Positions 34,008-41,742 are shown, counted from the stretch's first letter. The stretch is DNA of 64,000 bases from Micromonospora inyonensis (GCF_900091415.1 NZ_FMHU01000001.1:1116001-1180000); one strand, 5' to 3'. Translations and numbers: made by a program. Notes: generated by a model not told the origin, from the letters alone.

Positions 34008-34622
34008 ATGAGCTACCAGCTCAGGGCGATCGTGGCCGACGTCGAGCTGCTGGCGGAGCAGACCGCCGAACTCGACCACGCCGTCCTGGCCGCGCTGCGG
34101 CAGGACTTCGCCCTGCTGCCGGTCACCCCGCAACTGGTGGAGGAGCTGACGGGGGCGCTGCCCGACTTCGCCGTCGAGGAGCCGGGCCCACAGCGGCCGT
34201 TCCACCTGGTCCTCTCGGCCGCGCTCATCGAGGTGTTCGCCCGCTGGTCACGGCAGGGCCCGGTCGCGTACCTGGAGGCGGAGTTCTCCGGCGGGGCCGG
34301 GCACCAGGCGGCGGTGGTGTGGCTGGACGGCGCCGTGGCCTGGGGGCCGTGGTTCGACGCCGCCCTCGACCGCCCCCGCGCCGAGTGGCCGATCAACGCC
34401 GCACTGGTCCGCATCGGTGTGGAGCCGGGACGCTGGATCGACCCCTTCGCCGAGCTGGGCCTGCATCTGGAGGGGAGCACCGAGGGCTGGTTGGCGCACG
34501 GGCGGCGCCGCCTGTCCGCCGACTACTGGGATGAGCTGGCCGAAGAGTGGGAACACCGGCAAAACGCCGCAGACCAGCAACCTTGGCGACCCGAGGCCGT
34601 TGGGGACTGGGGGATTTCATGA
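34008..34622 (+). CDS. Uncharacterised actinobacterial protein
   Basis: The product is 204 aa starting MSYQLRAIVADVELLAEQTA. The sequence is soluble and alpha/beta (ALRQDFALLPVTPQLVEELT, then AVVWLDGAVAWGPWFDAALD, then WPINAALVRIGVEPGRWIDP). No catalytic motif stands out. Its stop overlaps the ATG of the next gene (ATGA at 34619), so the two are co-translated and may work together. Similar proteins of unknown function are common in Micromonospora and Streptomyces. Confidence 0.6.
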   Translation: MSYQLRAIVADVELLAEQTAELDHAVLAALRQDFALLPVTPQLVEELTGALPDFAVEEPGPQRPFHLVLSAALIEVFARWSRQGPVAYLEAEFSGGAGHQAAVVWLDGAVAWGPWFDAALDRPRAEWPINAALVRIGVEPGRWIDPFAELGLHLEGSTEGWLAHGRRRLSADYWDELAEEWEHRQNAADQQPWRPEAVGDWGIS

Positions 34623-35155
34623 CTTTTCGGCAATTCTTGTTCATCGCGGCGTTGCTGGCCGCAGCCTCGGTCGCCGGCAGCGGCGTCCATCCACAAGAGA
34701 CGGTAGGCCCGGCGAGACCGGTGGAGCCGGTCACCGACGAGGTGGTCGACCTGCACGGGCTCGCCGGAGTCGAGTTCGGCGACAGCCAGCGGGAGCTGGT
34801 GGAGCGGGGCATGCTCCAGGAGACGCCCGAATCCTGCGGTCCGGCGCTGGTCGGACAGGAGACGGCCAGCCCGGTCTTCCGGGACGACCGGCTGGTGCTG
34901 CTCTGGGTCAGCGCGCCGGTCCGCACCCCGGAGGGGGTCACCGTCGGGACGCCGGTCGGCGACCTGCGCTCCCGCTTCCCGTCGCTGACCCGCCTCGACG
35001 CTCCAGAGGGGACGTACCGCTTCGACGGACTGCTCGCCCAGCGGGGCGACCGCGCGTACCTCTTCCTCCACGACGGACGGACGGTCCGCAAGACGATCGC
35101 CGGTTACGCCGACTACGCGCAGCGTCTCTTCGACGAGGGGCACGGCCCCTGCTGA
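34619..35155 (+). CDS. Uncharacterised secreted or membrane-anchored protein
   Basis: The product is 178 aa from ATG 34619, overlapping the upstream stop. The first 22 residues are a signal-like segment (MTFRQFLFIAALLAAASVAG) without a lipobox cysteine. The mature part has LHGLAGVEFGDSQRELVERG, then VSAPVRTPEGVTVGTPVGDL and YRFDGLLAQRGDRAYLFLHD. That pattern (GVxFGDSxxxL ... TPEGVxVGxP) is seen in small secreted actinobacterial proteins of unknown function. It converges on the P450 gene 13 bp downstream. Confidence 0.6.
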   Translation: MTFRQFLFIAALLAAASVAGSGVHPQETVGPARPVEPVTDEVVDLHGLAGVEFGDSQRELVERGMLQETPESCGPALVGQETASPVFRDDRLVLLWVSAPVRTPEGVTVGTPVGDLRSRFPSLTRLDAPEGTYRFDGLLAQRGDRAYLFLHDGRTVRKTIAGYADYAQRLFDEGHGPC

Positions 35156-35168
35156 ACCCCGCCTCCCG

Positions 35169-36407
35169 TCACCACTCGATCGGCAGCTCCTCCGGCCCGA
35201 GGATCGCGTGCCCCGCCTTCCAGCGCACCTCGTCGGCGGGTACCGCGAGCCGCAGATTGGGCAGTTCGCGCAGGAGCAACCCGATCGCGGTCCGCACCTC
35301 CAACGCACCCAGGTGCGCTCCGACGCAGAAGTGCGGGCCGTACCCGAAGGAGAGGTGCGGATTGGGGTCGCGGTCGAAGTCCATCCGCTCCGGGTCCGGG
35401 AAGACCCGTGGATCCCGGTTGGCGGCGTCGTGCGAGGGGATCACGACGTCCCCTGCGGTGAGCCGCGCACCGCTGGGCAGCTCCACGTCGGCCAGCGCCC
35501 GGCGCGGCATGTCGTCGGCGTTCGTGGTGGAGTGCAGCCGTTCCAGCTCGGTGATCGCGGAATCCAGCTTCCCGGGATGGTCGAAGAGGTACTCCCAGCC
35601 GGAGGCGTACCCCTGGTACGGACGCGTCCGGAGCACGTACAGGAAGGTGGCGATGGAGCTGGCGGCGGTCTCCCAGCCCCCCACCACCAGCGAGACCGGC
35701 AGCTTGATCTGGACGTCCACCGGCTGGTCGGCGGCGGTCTCGGCGATCCGCGTCAGCAGGTCGCCGGCCGGGCAGCCCCGGCGTCGCTCGATCTGCCCCC
35801 ACAGGTATCCGCCCATCTCCTCGGCAGCGCGGGCAGCCTCGTCGCGGGTCAGATCGCTGTCGGCCAGGAACATGTCACCCCAGCGGCGGAACTGCGCCCG
35901 GCCCTGCTGCGGGAGGCCGAGCAGATCGCATACGACGTGCAGGGTGAACGGGATGGCGAAGTCCCGGAGCAGGTCGGCCCGCCCGTCCCGGCCCCGCAGG
36001 GTGGCGAGCTGGGCAGCCGCCTCGGCCTCGATCCGGCCGCGCAGCCCGGCCACCGCCGGGCGGGTGAAGAGGTCCTTGACCGTGCCCCGGACCCGGGCGT
36101 GCTCGACCCCGTCCATCCCGAGCATCGTCCCGGTCACGTCGACCGGATCGGCCGCCCTGGCAGCGGACCGGGAGAAGACGTCCTGCCGCCGCAGCACCTC
36201 CCGCACGTCCGCGTACCGGCAGATCAGCAGGGCCGGGACGGACTCGCCGCAGACCTGCCGGACCACCCGCCCCCCCCCGGAGCCGGTGGCCGCGAACCGC
36301 CCGTAGTTGGGGTGCTTGTCCGGGCCGGGCGGCCGGTTCACTCCGTCGGCGTCGACATGGAACGGGTGACGGAGGCGGATACCGGCCTCCGGGTCGGCGA
36401 CGGTCAT
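35169..36407 (-). CDS. Cytochrome P450
   Basis: The product is 412 aa from ATG 36407, the normal length of soluble bacterial P450s. The heme loop FGYGPHFCVGAHLG places the thiolate at about C361. The I-helix is VSLVVGGWETAASS, where the usual Thr pair is GWETA. The K-helix ExxR appears as ITELERLHS. The product would be a monooxygenase needing external ferredoxin and reductase, neither of which is encoded nearby. The gene is monocistronic and converges with the gene at 34619. The substrate is unknown; pairing with the halogenase 3 kb away is possible but unsupported. Confidence 0.92.
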   Translation of the reverse strand: MTVADPEAGIRLRHPFHVDADGVNRPPGPDKHPNYGRFAATGSGGGRVVRQVCGESVPALLICRYADVREVLRRQDVFSRSAARAADPVDVTGTMLGMDGVEHARVRGTVKDLFTRPAVAGLRGRIEAEAAAQLATLRGRDGRADLLRDFAIPFTLHVVCDLLGLPQQGRAQFRRWGDMFLADSDLTRDEAARAAEEMGGYLWGQIERRRGCPAGDLLTRIAETAADQPVDVQIKLPVSLVVGGWETAASSIATFLYVLRTRPYQGYASGWEYLFDHPGKLDSAITELERLHSTTNADDMPRRALADVELPSGARLTAGDVVIPSHDAANRDPRVFPDPERMDFDRDPNPHLSFGYGPHFCVGAHLGALEVRTAIGLLLRELPNLRLAVPADEVRWKAGHAILGPEELPIEW

Positions 36408-36704
36408 CGGTGTCGTACCCCTCTCGGAGCGTGCCTCGACAGTGACAGCCGGTAGCACCGGTCGGCTGGACACAAAGATCGCATCGATGGATACCGAAGG
36501 CAACATCGAAGACCACCGAAGCCGACCGCCGCTCCCGGCCGGCGGAGGCGACGTGGCGGTCGAGCCGCCGGGCGGCGCGCCCGAGGCGGCATCACCATCC
36601 CTTCTCACCGGAGCGACCTCGAATTCCCGGGCGTAGCCCCGGACGACGTGCGATGATCGCGCACCGCGAGCCGGGCCACTGGTCGACGAGCACGGGAGGA
36701 CGGT

Positions 36705-37298
36705 ATGGAGTTCGAGGTACGCCGAATCGGGCCGGAGCTGACCGCCGAGGCGGCTGCCGTGCTCGCCGACGCCTTCGACGACTACCCCTGGACGGCCTGG
36801 ACGGTGGCGGCGGACCGGCACCGGGAGCGGCTGGAGGCGATGTTCGCCCAGACCGTCGACGCGGTCGGACTGCCCTACGGTGACGTCTGGGCGGCGCTGG
36901 GGTCCGACGGCCGACCGGCCGCAGTGGCGGTCTGGCTGCGACCGGACCGGCCCGTCCCGGACGAGGTCTGGGCCGGTGTGGCGGCCCGGGGCGCCGAGCT
37001 GGCCGGTGACCGACACCCGGCGATGCTCGCCGCCGACGCCACCTGCGCGCCGCTGCGGTCGGCCGAGCCGGCCGTCCTGCTGGCCACCGTCGGCGTACGC
37101 CGGGCCGACCAGGGACGGGGGCTGGGCGGCCGGGTGTTGCGGCCCGGCCTGGCGGAGGCGGACCGCGCTCGCCTGCCGACCGTGCTGGAGACGTCGTCGG
37201 CGCAGAACGTGCGGTTCTACCAGCGGCTCGGTTTCGCGGTGACGGGACAGGTGCAGGTGCCCGACACCGACCTGGAACCCGACCGAGACCGGCACTGA
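36705..37298 (+). CDS. GNAT-family N-acetyltransferase
   Basis: The product is 197 aa (MEFEVRRIGPELTAEAAAVL). The acetyl-CoA loop is VRRADQGRGLGGRVLRPGL (R/Q-x-x-G-x-G/A) and the C-terminal strand is SAQNVRFYQRLGFAVTGQVQ, both characteristic of GNAT enzymes. Before the integrative element arrived, this gene would have been convergent with tRNA-Ser(CGA), whose terminator now lies 11 bp after its stop. Substrate unknown. Confidence 0.85.
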   Translation: MEFEVRRIGPELTAEAAAVLADAFDDYPWTAWTVAADRHRERLEAMFAQTVDAVGLPYGDVWAALGSDGRPAAVAVWLRPDRPVPDEVWAGVAARGAELAGDRHPAMLAADATCAPLRSAEPAVLLATVGVRRADQGRGLGGRVLRPGLAEADRARLPTVLETSSAQNVRFYQRLGFAVTGQVQVPDTDLEPDRDRH

Positions 37299-37304
37299 AA
37301 CGGG

Positions 37305-37418
37305 AAGCGGAACGCCCGGTGCGATCCTCGCGGACCGACCGGGCGTTCGCGCTGTTCACGAGCGGTGGCGGCGGGATTTGAACCCGCGGAGGGCGTAAAC
37401 CCTCACACGCTTTCGAGG
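37305..37418 (-). repeat. attL: Left att repeat: tRNA-Ser 3' half plus its terminator
   Basis: It is 113/114 identical to 50503-50616 (difference G37349/T50547). It contains the 3' part of tRNA-Ser (37363-37418) and, beyond it, a hairpin with perfect 11-bp arms (GAACGCCCGGT at 37310 and ACCGGGCGTTC ending 37348) that terminates the tRNA. The identity ends in the anticodon loop. Confidence 0.92.
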
Positions 37419-37448
37419 TCTGCGATCCGGTGTACAGCTACCGCCACC
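37363..37448 (-). pseudogene. Chimeric tRNA-Ser-like sequence at attL
   Basis: The authentic 3' part of tRNA-Ser(CGA) is joined here to element DNA. Read on the minus strand, the element side supplies GGTGGCG (37448-37442), the exact 5' acceptor strand of the real tRNA, 19 nt before the anticodon stem (20 nt in the real gene). The anticodon loop CTCGAAA is intact, but the 5' anticodon strand CAGAC pairs poorly with GCGTG and the D-arm is not conserved. It is an 86-nt tRNA look-alike, probably inactive. Confidence 0.5.
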
Positions 37449-37513
37449 CCCGTACGTGACCAGGGCTTCTCCTCCCCTGCGGCCCCTCGCGAACGGCCCC
37501 GTACGCCGACGAA

Positions 37514-37534
37514 TGAGACCACGACTGAGACCAC
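37514..37534. repeat. Paired TGAGACCAC repeats, candidate integrase arm sites (left)
   Basis: TGAGACCAC occurs at 37514-37522 and 37526-37534, 12 bp apart in the same orientation. The same pair with the same 12-bp spacing lies at the right end (50482-50502). Arm-type integrase sites are the simplest explanation. Confidence 0.55.
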
Positions 37535-37620
37535 CCATCTACCGAGCGCTCCCGGCACGCTTTCTCGCCGAGACGAAGTGGTCAGGCCCGGCTGTCCTTG
37601 ATCGGACAGCGCCGGTAGCG

Positions 37621-37648
37621 CTCTAGGTGTCATAGCACTCGCCTAGAG
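37621..37648. promoter_or_regulatory. Inverted repeat upstream of the amyloid-motif pair
   Basis: CTCTAGG (37621-37627) and CCTAGAG (37642-37648) form 7-bp arms with 14 bp between them, 61 bp before the GTG of the first gene. An operator or promoter element is likely. Confidence 0.4.
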
Positions 37649-37708
37649 TCAAGCAGCCTCCCTTGTGGAGAACAGTGAGCTTGTCAGTGGCGGACGAGGA
37701 GAGTCCTA

Positions 37709-38107
37709 GTGCTTGACCCAGGGATGGCCGAGATCATCACCGGCGCGGCTGGAAGCCTCGTCGCCTACTCGCTGAACGGCCAGGTCGACGCCGTGCGCGG
37801 TTGGGTGGGAAAGATCTTCAAGGCCGGGAGCAAGGAAGAGCAGTCTCTTTCCCTGCGCTCTGTGGAGAGCGACGCTATTGCGCTTTCACGAGGCCAAGCG
37901 AACGAAGCGGACGTCAAGGCGCGATGGGCAATTCTTTTGGCTTCTCATGTAGCGGAACATCCCGAGGCTCTTCAAGTCATCAATGACCTGGCCTCTCGAT
38001 CCAGCGAATCGGGGGCAATGGTCATTGGGGTGCAAAGAAATGAAGGGTCGGGCATATTTATTGGCCGCGACATGAGTGGCAATATTGGCGAGTTCGACCG
38101 AAAGTAA
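37709..38107 (+). CDS. Small protein ending in an amyloid-signalling-like motif
   Basis: The product is 132 aa from GTG 37709, preceded by GAGGAG. An ATG at 37724 is an alternative. The N-terminus is a hydrophobic helix (AEIITGAAGSLVAYSLNGQV) and the middle is helical and charged. The last 25 residues read VQRNEGSGIFIGRDMSGNI (108-126) before a short charged end. The same motif opens the next protein. This architecture (hydrophobic helix, alanine-type helical domain, C-terminal G-x-x-x-GRD-x-SG motif) resembles a broad family of small actinobacterial proteins and the partner proteins of bacterial amyloid-signalling (BASS) effectors. DNA here is clearly less GC-rich than the surroundings, indicating transfer. 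Stop and next start overlap (TAATG). Confidence 0.7.
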   Translation: MLDPGMAEIITGAAGSLVAYSLNGQVDAVRGWVGKIFKAGSKEEQSLSLRSVESDAIALSRGQANEADVKARWAILLASHVAEHPEALQVINDLASRSSESGAMVIGVQRNEGSGIFIGRDMSGNIGEFDRK

Positions 38108-38760
38108 TGACGATATCCGAATTCCCGCCCGACGAGAGTGAAGCGTCCGCATTTGTTGTGCAGCGGAATGAGCGTGACGGCATTTTCGTCGGGCGAGATA
38201 TGCATGGAAATATCATTCAGCACCTCGATGACACGACAAAGGAGGTTTTAAGGAGGCTTTCAAAAGAGGCGCCTGCGTTAGCTGCTTTGCTTCAGAAGGC
38301 ATTGCGGGACGGGGTGGTTTCTCCCGAAGTGGTGTACGCGCTTGAAGTCGCGGCGCGTAACATCAACGAGGACGTCGCTTACATGCTCTCTGACGCGAGC
38401 CGGAAGATCAATGAAGACGTTGCCTGGATGTTCCTAGAAGCGGCTAAAGACCTAGGCACGGCTGCCGACACTGGCACTCAGGGCCTAAGTCAGGTGACCT
38501 CAAGAGTGGAAACCGTGGTAGCTAGCCTGCAGGAAGCGTCTGACGGCCTGCAGAAGGGGCTCGGCTCGTACCGTGACCATGAAGTATTCGATCAACTCGA
38601 CGCGAGAATTAGTGAAATCATGGCACAGGCGGACCGCATCAAGGGAGTGGTGTCTCCACCTCCGGCGCAAATTGTCGTAAACTGGAAACCAACCTTCTGG
38701 GCCTTTCTGTGGGGTTTGGTGGCGGGAATGGTGTTGATGGTGGTCCTCAGTCAGCGCTAA
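38107..38760 (+). CDS. Membrane effector candidate with N-terminal amyloid-like motif
   Basis: The product is 217 aa from ATG 38107. Residues 18-36 (VQRNERDGIFVGRDMHGNI) repeat the C-terminal motif of the upstream protein. The body is helical, with an internal repeat (KINEDVAWMF and NINEDVAYML) and a coiled-coil-like region. It ends in a single membrane segment (FWAFLWGLVAGMVLMVVLSQ) with a basic final residue. A motif that could be templated by the partner plus a C-terminal membrane helix suggests a membrane-permeabilising effector. That function is inferred. No enzymatic domain is visible. It ends tail-to-tail with the hydrolase gene, overlapping 4 bp. Confidence 0.7.
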   Translation: MTISEFPPDESEASAFVVQRNERDGIFVGRDMHGNIIQHLDDTTKEVLRRLSKEAPALAALLQKALRDGVVSPEVVYALEVAARNINEDVAYMLSDASRKINEDVAWMFLEAAKDLGTAADTGTQGLSQVTSRVETVVASLQEASDGLQKGLGSYRDHEVFDQLDARISEIMAQADRIKGVVSPPPAQIVVNWKPTFWAFLWGLVAGMVLMVVLSQR

Positions 38761-39305
38761 TGCTCGCCGACCAGCGTGCAAGGGATTTCGCTCAGTCCGA
38801 TTACCTGGTTGGGGCCGATGAACCGACGTGCAACCAGTAGGCCCGCATCGTGTGCCGCTGGCCCAGCATGACTGGCTGATGCATCGGCTATAAGCCATGG
38901 GGTAAGGTTCCGCTCAAAGGCGTCGACCGCACCCTTTAGCACGCAACTCTCTGTTGCGATGCCACAGAAATAGAATTCCTTCCAGCCTCGCTGCTCGAAC
39001 ATTTTGATGCCGTCTATCGTGAACGGGCTGTAGATGGTCTTGTCGAGTACGGCTCCGCGTTCGGCGTAGCACTGCAGTTCTGAAATGATGTCAGTTTCGG
39101 GCGGTGACTGCAGGCGTCGCCATCCGAAGAAACGTTCGAACGGGCTGTCTGGATAGTTCAAATACCGAGTAAATAGAGTGTCACCACCGGCAGCCTGCCA
39201 GCGGTGGACGAGGTCCACAACAATAGGTACGACATGCGCCGACTGCTCTCGAACGAATCCATTCTGCATGTCGGTTACTACCAGGACCGGTCGATCCGCC
39301 GTCAT
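38757..39305 (-). CDS. Isochorismatase-family cysteine hydrolase
   Basis: The product is 182 aa from ATG 39305, preceded by TTGAGG and 4 bp after the upstream stop. The catalytic triad is visible: Asp in LVVTDMQNGFV, Lys in AVLDKTIYSPF and the nucleophile Cys in FCGIATESCVLKG. The family includes nicotinamidases and isochorismatases; the exact substrate cannot be assigned. It forms an operon with the HTH gene at 39310. Such regulator-hydrolase pairs recur in actinobacterial mobile elements. A link to NAD or signalling metabolism is possible but unproven. Confidence 0.82.
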   Translation of the reverse strand: MTADRPVLVVTDMQNGFVREQSAHVVPIVVDLVHRWQAAGGDTLFTRYLNYPDSPFERFFGWRRLQSPPETDIISELQCYAERGAVLDKTIYSPFTIDGIKMFEQRGWKEFYFCGIATESCVLKGAVDAFERNLTPWLIADASASHAGPAAHDAGLLVARRFIGPNQVIGLSEIPCTLVGEH

Positions 39306-39309
39306 TACC

Positions 39310-40476
39310 TCAACCTCGTCCCGTCTCGCGGAGGGTTTCAATGGCTTGCTCTAGTGCTGGCATGAGGTCGCTTGTTCTCAAGATCGCTCGACGCATCGCT
39401 TGATGTTGGCCGGTTTCTCGTGGTCGAGAAGTCGTCAACCGCGAGCGGACGCCCCGCAGGTATCGCCAACCATACTCCGGGGGCACCTCTGGATCCGAGC
39501 CCTGCTCGATCTGACGGGTTATTGCATCGGTGAAGGCCCACATGGATTGCACCGCGAGTTCGCAAGCGACAAGCTCGGGCTCCATCAGGGACCGCCCTGC
39601 CGCGATCGGGTGATACACGACGCCAGACCATGAGGCGTATCCCGACGAGATGCCGCGTACGCCGAAGGATTCGATGCCGCCGTGGTCGTATGCCTCGGAG
39701 AGTAGCGACTGCTCGATCAGCTCGGCGTGGGCCAGGTGCTCATCGTCCATCGGGCGGTCACGGTGTAGCAGCACCGAGGGCGTCGCCATGATGCGTAACG
39801 CGGGCTCGACCAGCTCGACCGGCCAGGCTGGCTCGGTCAGCCAGTGTGCCCCGAAGACGTACAGCGCGGTTTCGTCGATGCTGGACACGAAACGGGCGAG
39901 ATAGTCGGCTGCCCACTTGATGTTGTCGCCGTACGACACCTTTCGCCAGAACGCGAGAGACGCGATGGTCGACAACTGCATGGTCTCGACCAGGTGGAAG
40001 ACGACCGACCCGCACGGCCAGACGTAGAGGGTGCATTCGCCCTCCGGGTGCTCGACGGGAGCGGAGGAGCAGGTGTACCACTGATCCTCGGCCGGGGTGC
40101 ATCCGGCGTTGTCCTGGATCAGGGCTGCGCCTTCAGCACCGACGAACGCCGGCACGAACTTGTGTGACCGCACGGAGAAGTGTGGGCGTTCCTCGGTTCC
40201 GCTGGTCAGCTCCCCGAACAGGTCATGTGGCTTCGCGTCGTACGCCAGGCAGTAGAGCTGCCGGTAGATCGCGTCGGTGACGGCCACCCGCCCGGTCTCG
40301 TGCCGGTACATCGCTTTCTCGATGGCCTCGACGGTCGGCGTCTCCCGGATGCCCTGCTGTAGGCCGAGGCGGTGCAGCTCCCGCGCCGCGCGCTTCCGTG
40401 ACTCCCAGCCGGCCGCCTTCCGGCGGTTGACCAGCACGAGATTGGGCTTGAACTGCCGGGGGACCTCAGTGGACAT
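39310..40476 (-). CDS. HTH regulator-like protein with large C-terminal domain
   Basis: The product is 388 aa. The N-terminal 80 residues resemble the XRE-like HTH found in actinobacterial regulators (NRRKAAGWESRKRAARELHR, then VEAIEKAMYRHETGRVAVTD). The C-terminal 300 residues form a single unrecognised domain (FVPAFVGAEGAALIQDNAGC, then ECTLYVWPCGSVVFHLVETM). No enzyme motif is visible. It is co-transcribed with the cysteine hydrolase, and a hairpin (40508-40534) separates it from the small HTH gene. A sensor-regulator is inferred. Confidence 0.65.
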   Translation of the reverse strand: MSTEVPRQFKPNLVLVNRRKAAGWESRKRAARELHRLGLQQGIRETPTVEAIEKAMYRHETGRVAVTDAIYRQLYCLAYDAKPHDLFGELTSGTEERPHFSVRSHKFVPAFVGAEGAALIQDNAGCTPAEDQWYTCSSAPVEHPEGECTLYVWPCGSVVFHLVETMQLSTIASLAFWRKVSYGDNIKWAADYLARFVSSIDETALYVFGAHWLTEPAWPVELVEPALRIMATPSVLLHRDRPMDDEHLAHAELIEQSLLSEAYDHGGIESFGVRGISSGYASWSGVVYHPIAAGRSLMEPELVACELAVQSMWAFTDAITRQIEQGSDPEVPPEYGWRYLRGVRSRLTTSRPRETGQHQAMRRAILRTSDLMPALEQAIETLRETGRG

Positions 40477-40507
40477 GCCCCGTGTCCTTCGTGTCCGTGC
40501 GTAGGAC

Positions 40508-40534
40508 CTGCCCGTAACGCCGATTCACGGGCAG
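40508..40534 (-). terminator. Hairpin upstream of the regulator gene
   Basis: CTGCCCGT (40508-40515) and ACGGGCAG (40527-40534) form an 8-bp stem with an 11-nt loop, 31 bp before the regulator start. It may terminate transcription from the small HTH gene or control the regulator mRNA leader. Confidence 0.45.
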
Positions 40535-40604
40535 TCTCATTGGCAGGCGAGCAAGGTGCCGCCGCAGACCTGAGCCGAGGACAGGAGGCACCAGATGATC
40601 CGAC

Positions 40605-40829
40605 CTAACTGGCGGGGGTGCCTCGGCGCGGCCTCTCGGCCTGCCACTTCCGGATGGTCTGCGGCTGCCACGCCGGCGACCGGCCGAACATCCGGTCGGG
40701 CGCGGGAGCCTGGCCGCGCGACACGTAGGAAGCCCAGGTCGCGCGGCTGATCGGGGCACCTACCGACGCCAGGTAGGTCCGTACGTGCTCGGTGGTCCAC
40801 CAGTCGGTGGGGAGATCAGCAGCGGTCAT
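40605..40829 (-). CDS. Small HTH (AlpA/MerR-like) regulator
   Basis: The product is 74 aa from ATG 40829. It reads TTEHVRTYLASVGAPISRAT, then WASYVSRGQAPAPDRMFGRS and WQPQTIRKWQAERPRRG. This is the DNA-binding winged-helix pattern of excisionase/AlpA-type proteins. It starts 3 bp from the first of three operator-like repeats (40833-40906), so it is probably autoregulated and controls the rightward transfer operon. Confidence 0.65.
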   Translation of the reverse strand: MTAADLPTDWWTTEHVRTYLASVGAPISRATWASYVSRGQAPAPDRMFGRSPAWQPQTIRKWQAERPRRGTPAS

Positions 40830-40832
40830 CAG

Positions 40833-40906
40833 TACAAGCCTACGCGGTAAGGGTGCTTGCGCGAGTACAACGTCACGCTGTAGCGTCCGAATACAACGCC
40901 AAGTTG
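40833..40906. promoter_or_regulatory. Three imperfect 17-bp palindromes, candidate operators
   Basis: TACAACGCCAAGTTGTA (40890-40906, perfect arms), TACAACGTCACGCTGTA (40864-40880) and a weaker TACAAGCCTACGCGGTA (40833-40849). Centres are 31 and 26 bp apart, immediately upstream of the small HTH gene and between it and the transfer operon. Confidence 0.6.
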
Positions 40907-41122
40907 TAGCCGGCCGGATGGCCCGGGGAACGGTGGCACGTCGTTGCCGCACGCCCATGGGACGCCGGATCAGGTCGTTCGTTCTCAACTCCACAGCGAC
41001 TGGAACCAACGCGCGTCGATCGCCGAGCGGCGATTCACGCGCATCTACAGCACCACCTCGGGCGGCAGTTTCGGCCGCACCCGAGGAAATCCCTTCTACA
41101 TCCACTCACCCCGGAGGTTCCC

Positions 41123-41374
41123 TTGCGGAAGCGCCTTGTTCCCTTCGCCATCGAGCCGACCGCCGCCGACCTGGCGGCGATCGAGGTCGAATGGCCGCTG
41201 ATCGCGGCCGAGCTGGACCTGCTCGACGCCGAGATCACCCTGCTCAACGCCGTCGACCACGGCGGCCCATCCCCGCTGGACTGGCGACGCGTCCGCCGCG
41301 CCGCCGCCCGCGTCACCCGCACCGCCGCCGACCTCGGCCGGCACACCCCGGTCACGTCGCGTCACGCGGCCTGA
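41123..41374 (+). CDS. DUF6284-type AICE protein
   Basis: The product is 83 aa. A TTG start at 41123 follows GGAGG by six bases, a strong site that decides the start. The sequence LVPFAIEPTAADLAAIEVEW, then IAAELDLLDAEITLLNAVD matches small helical proteins found at the head of AICE transfer operons (DUF6284, from memory). The stop overlaps the next ATG (TGATG). Function unknown. Confidence 0.7.
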   Translation: MRKRLVPFAIEPTAADLAAIEVEWPLIAAELDLLDAEITLLNAVDHGGPSPLDWRRVRRAAARVTRTAADLGRHTPVTSRHAA

Positions 41375-41742
41375 TGTCCCGCATTCGCGCCGCCTACCAC
41401 GACCCGGACGGGTCGCGGTACGGCATCCCCACCTACTGGTGGCACGGCGCACCACCCGGCTACGCCACCCGCCGCCAACTCCGCGCCACCGGCCTACGCC
41501 CCGGTGGTCAACCAGTGGCCGCGCAGATCCTCTGGCGCGGCATCGGCGGCACCCGGACCGCCTACCTGTACCGGGTCGACCTGGCCCGCCCCAAGCGCAC
41601 CGCCACCCCCGCCCAACTGGGCGCCGTCCGCGCGGCGCTGACGGCCCGTAAGACGTGCCCGACGTGCCGCACGGTGCGCCCGTACGTGATCCCGCGCTCG
41701 CTCGGCGAGTGCACCCTCTGCGCCTACGGAGACACCCCATGA
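41374..41742 (+). CDS. RRQRL-motif zinc-binding protein
   Basis: The product is 122 aa. It contains the RRQLRATGLRPGGQPVAAQI box near residue 32 and a C-terminal zinc site (CPTCRTVRPYVIPRSLGECT, followed by LC). The RRQRL-type proteins are conserved in actinomycete conjugative elements. The role is not known; nucleic-acid binding is likely. It is coupled to both neighbours by overlaps. Confidence 0.75.
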   Translation: MSRIRAAYHDPDGSRYGIPTYWWHGAPPGYATRRQLRATGLRPGGQPVAAQILWRGIGGTRTAYLYRVDLARPKRTATPAQLGAVRAALTARKTCPTCRTVRPYVIPRSLGECTLCAYGDTP

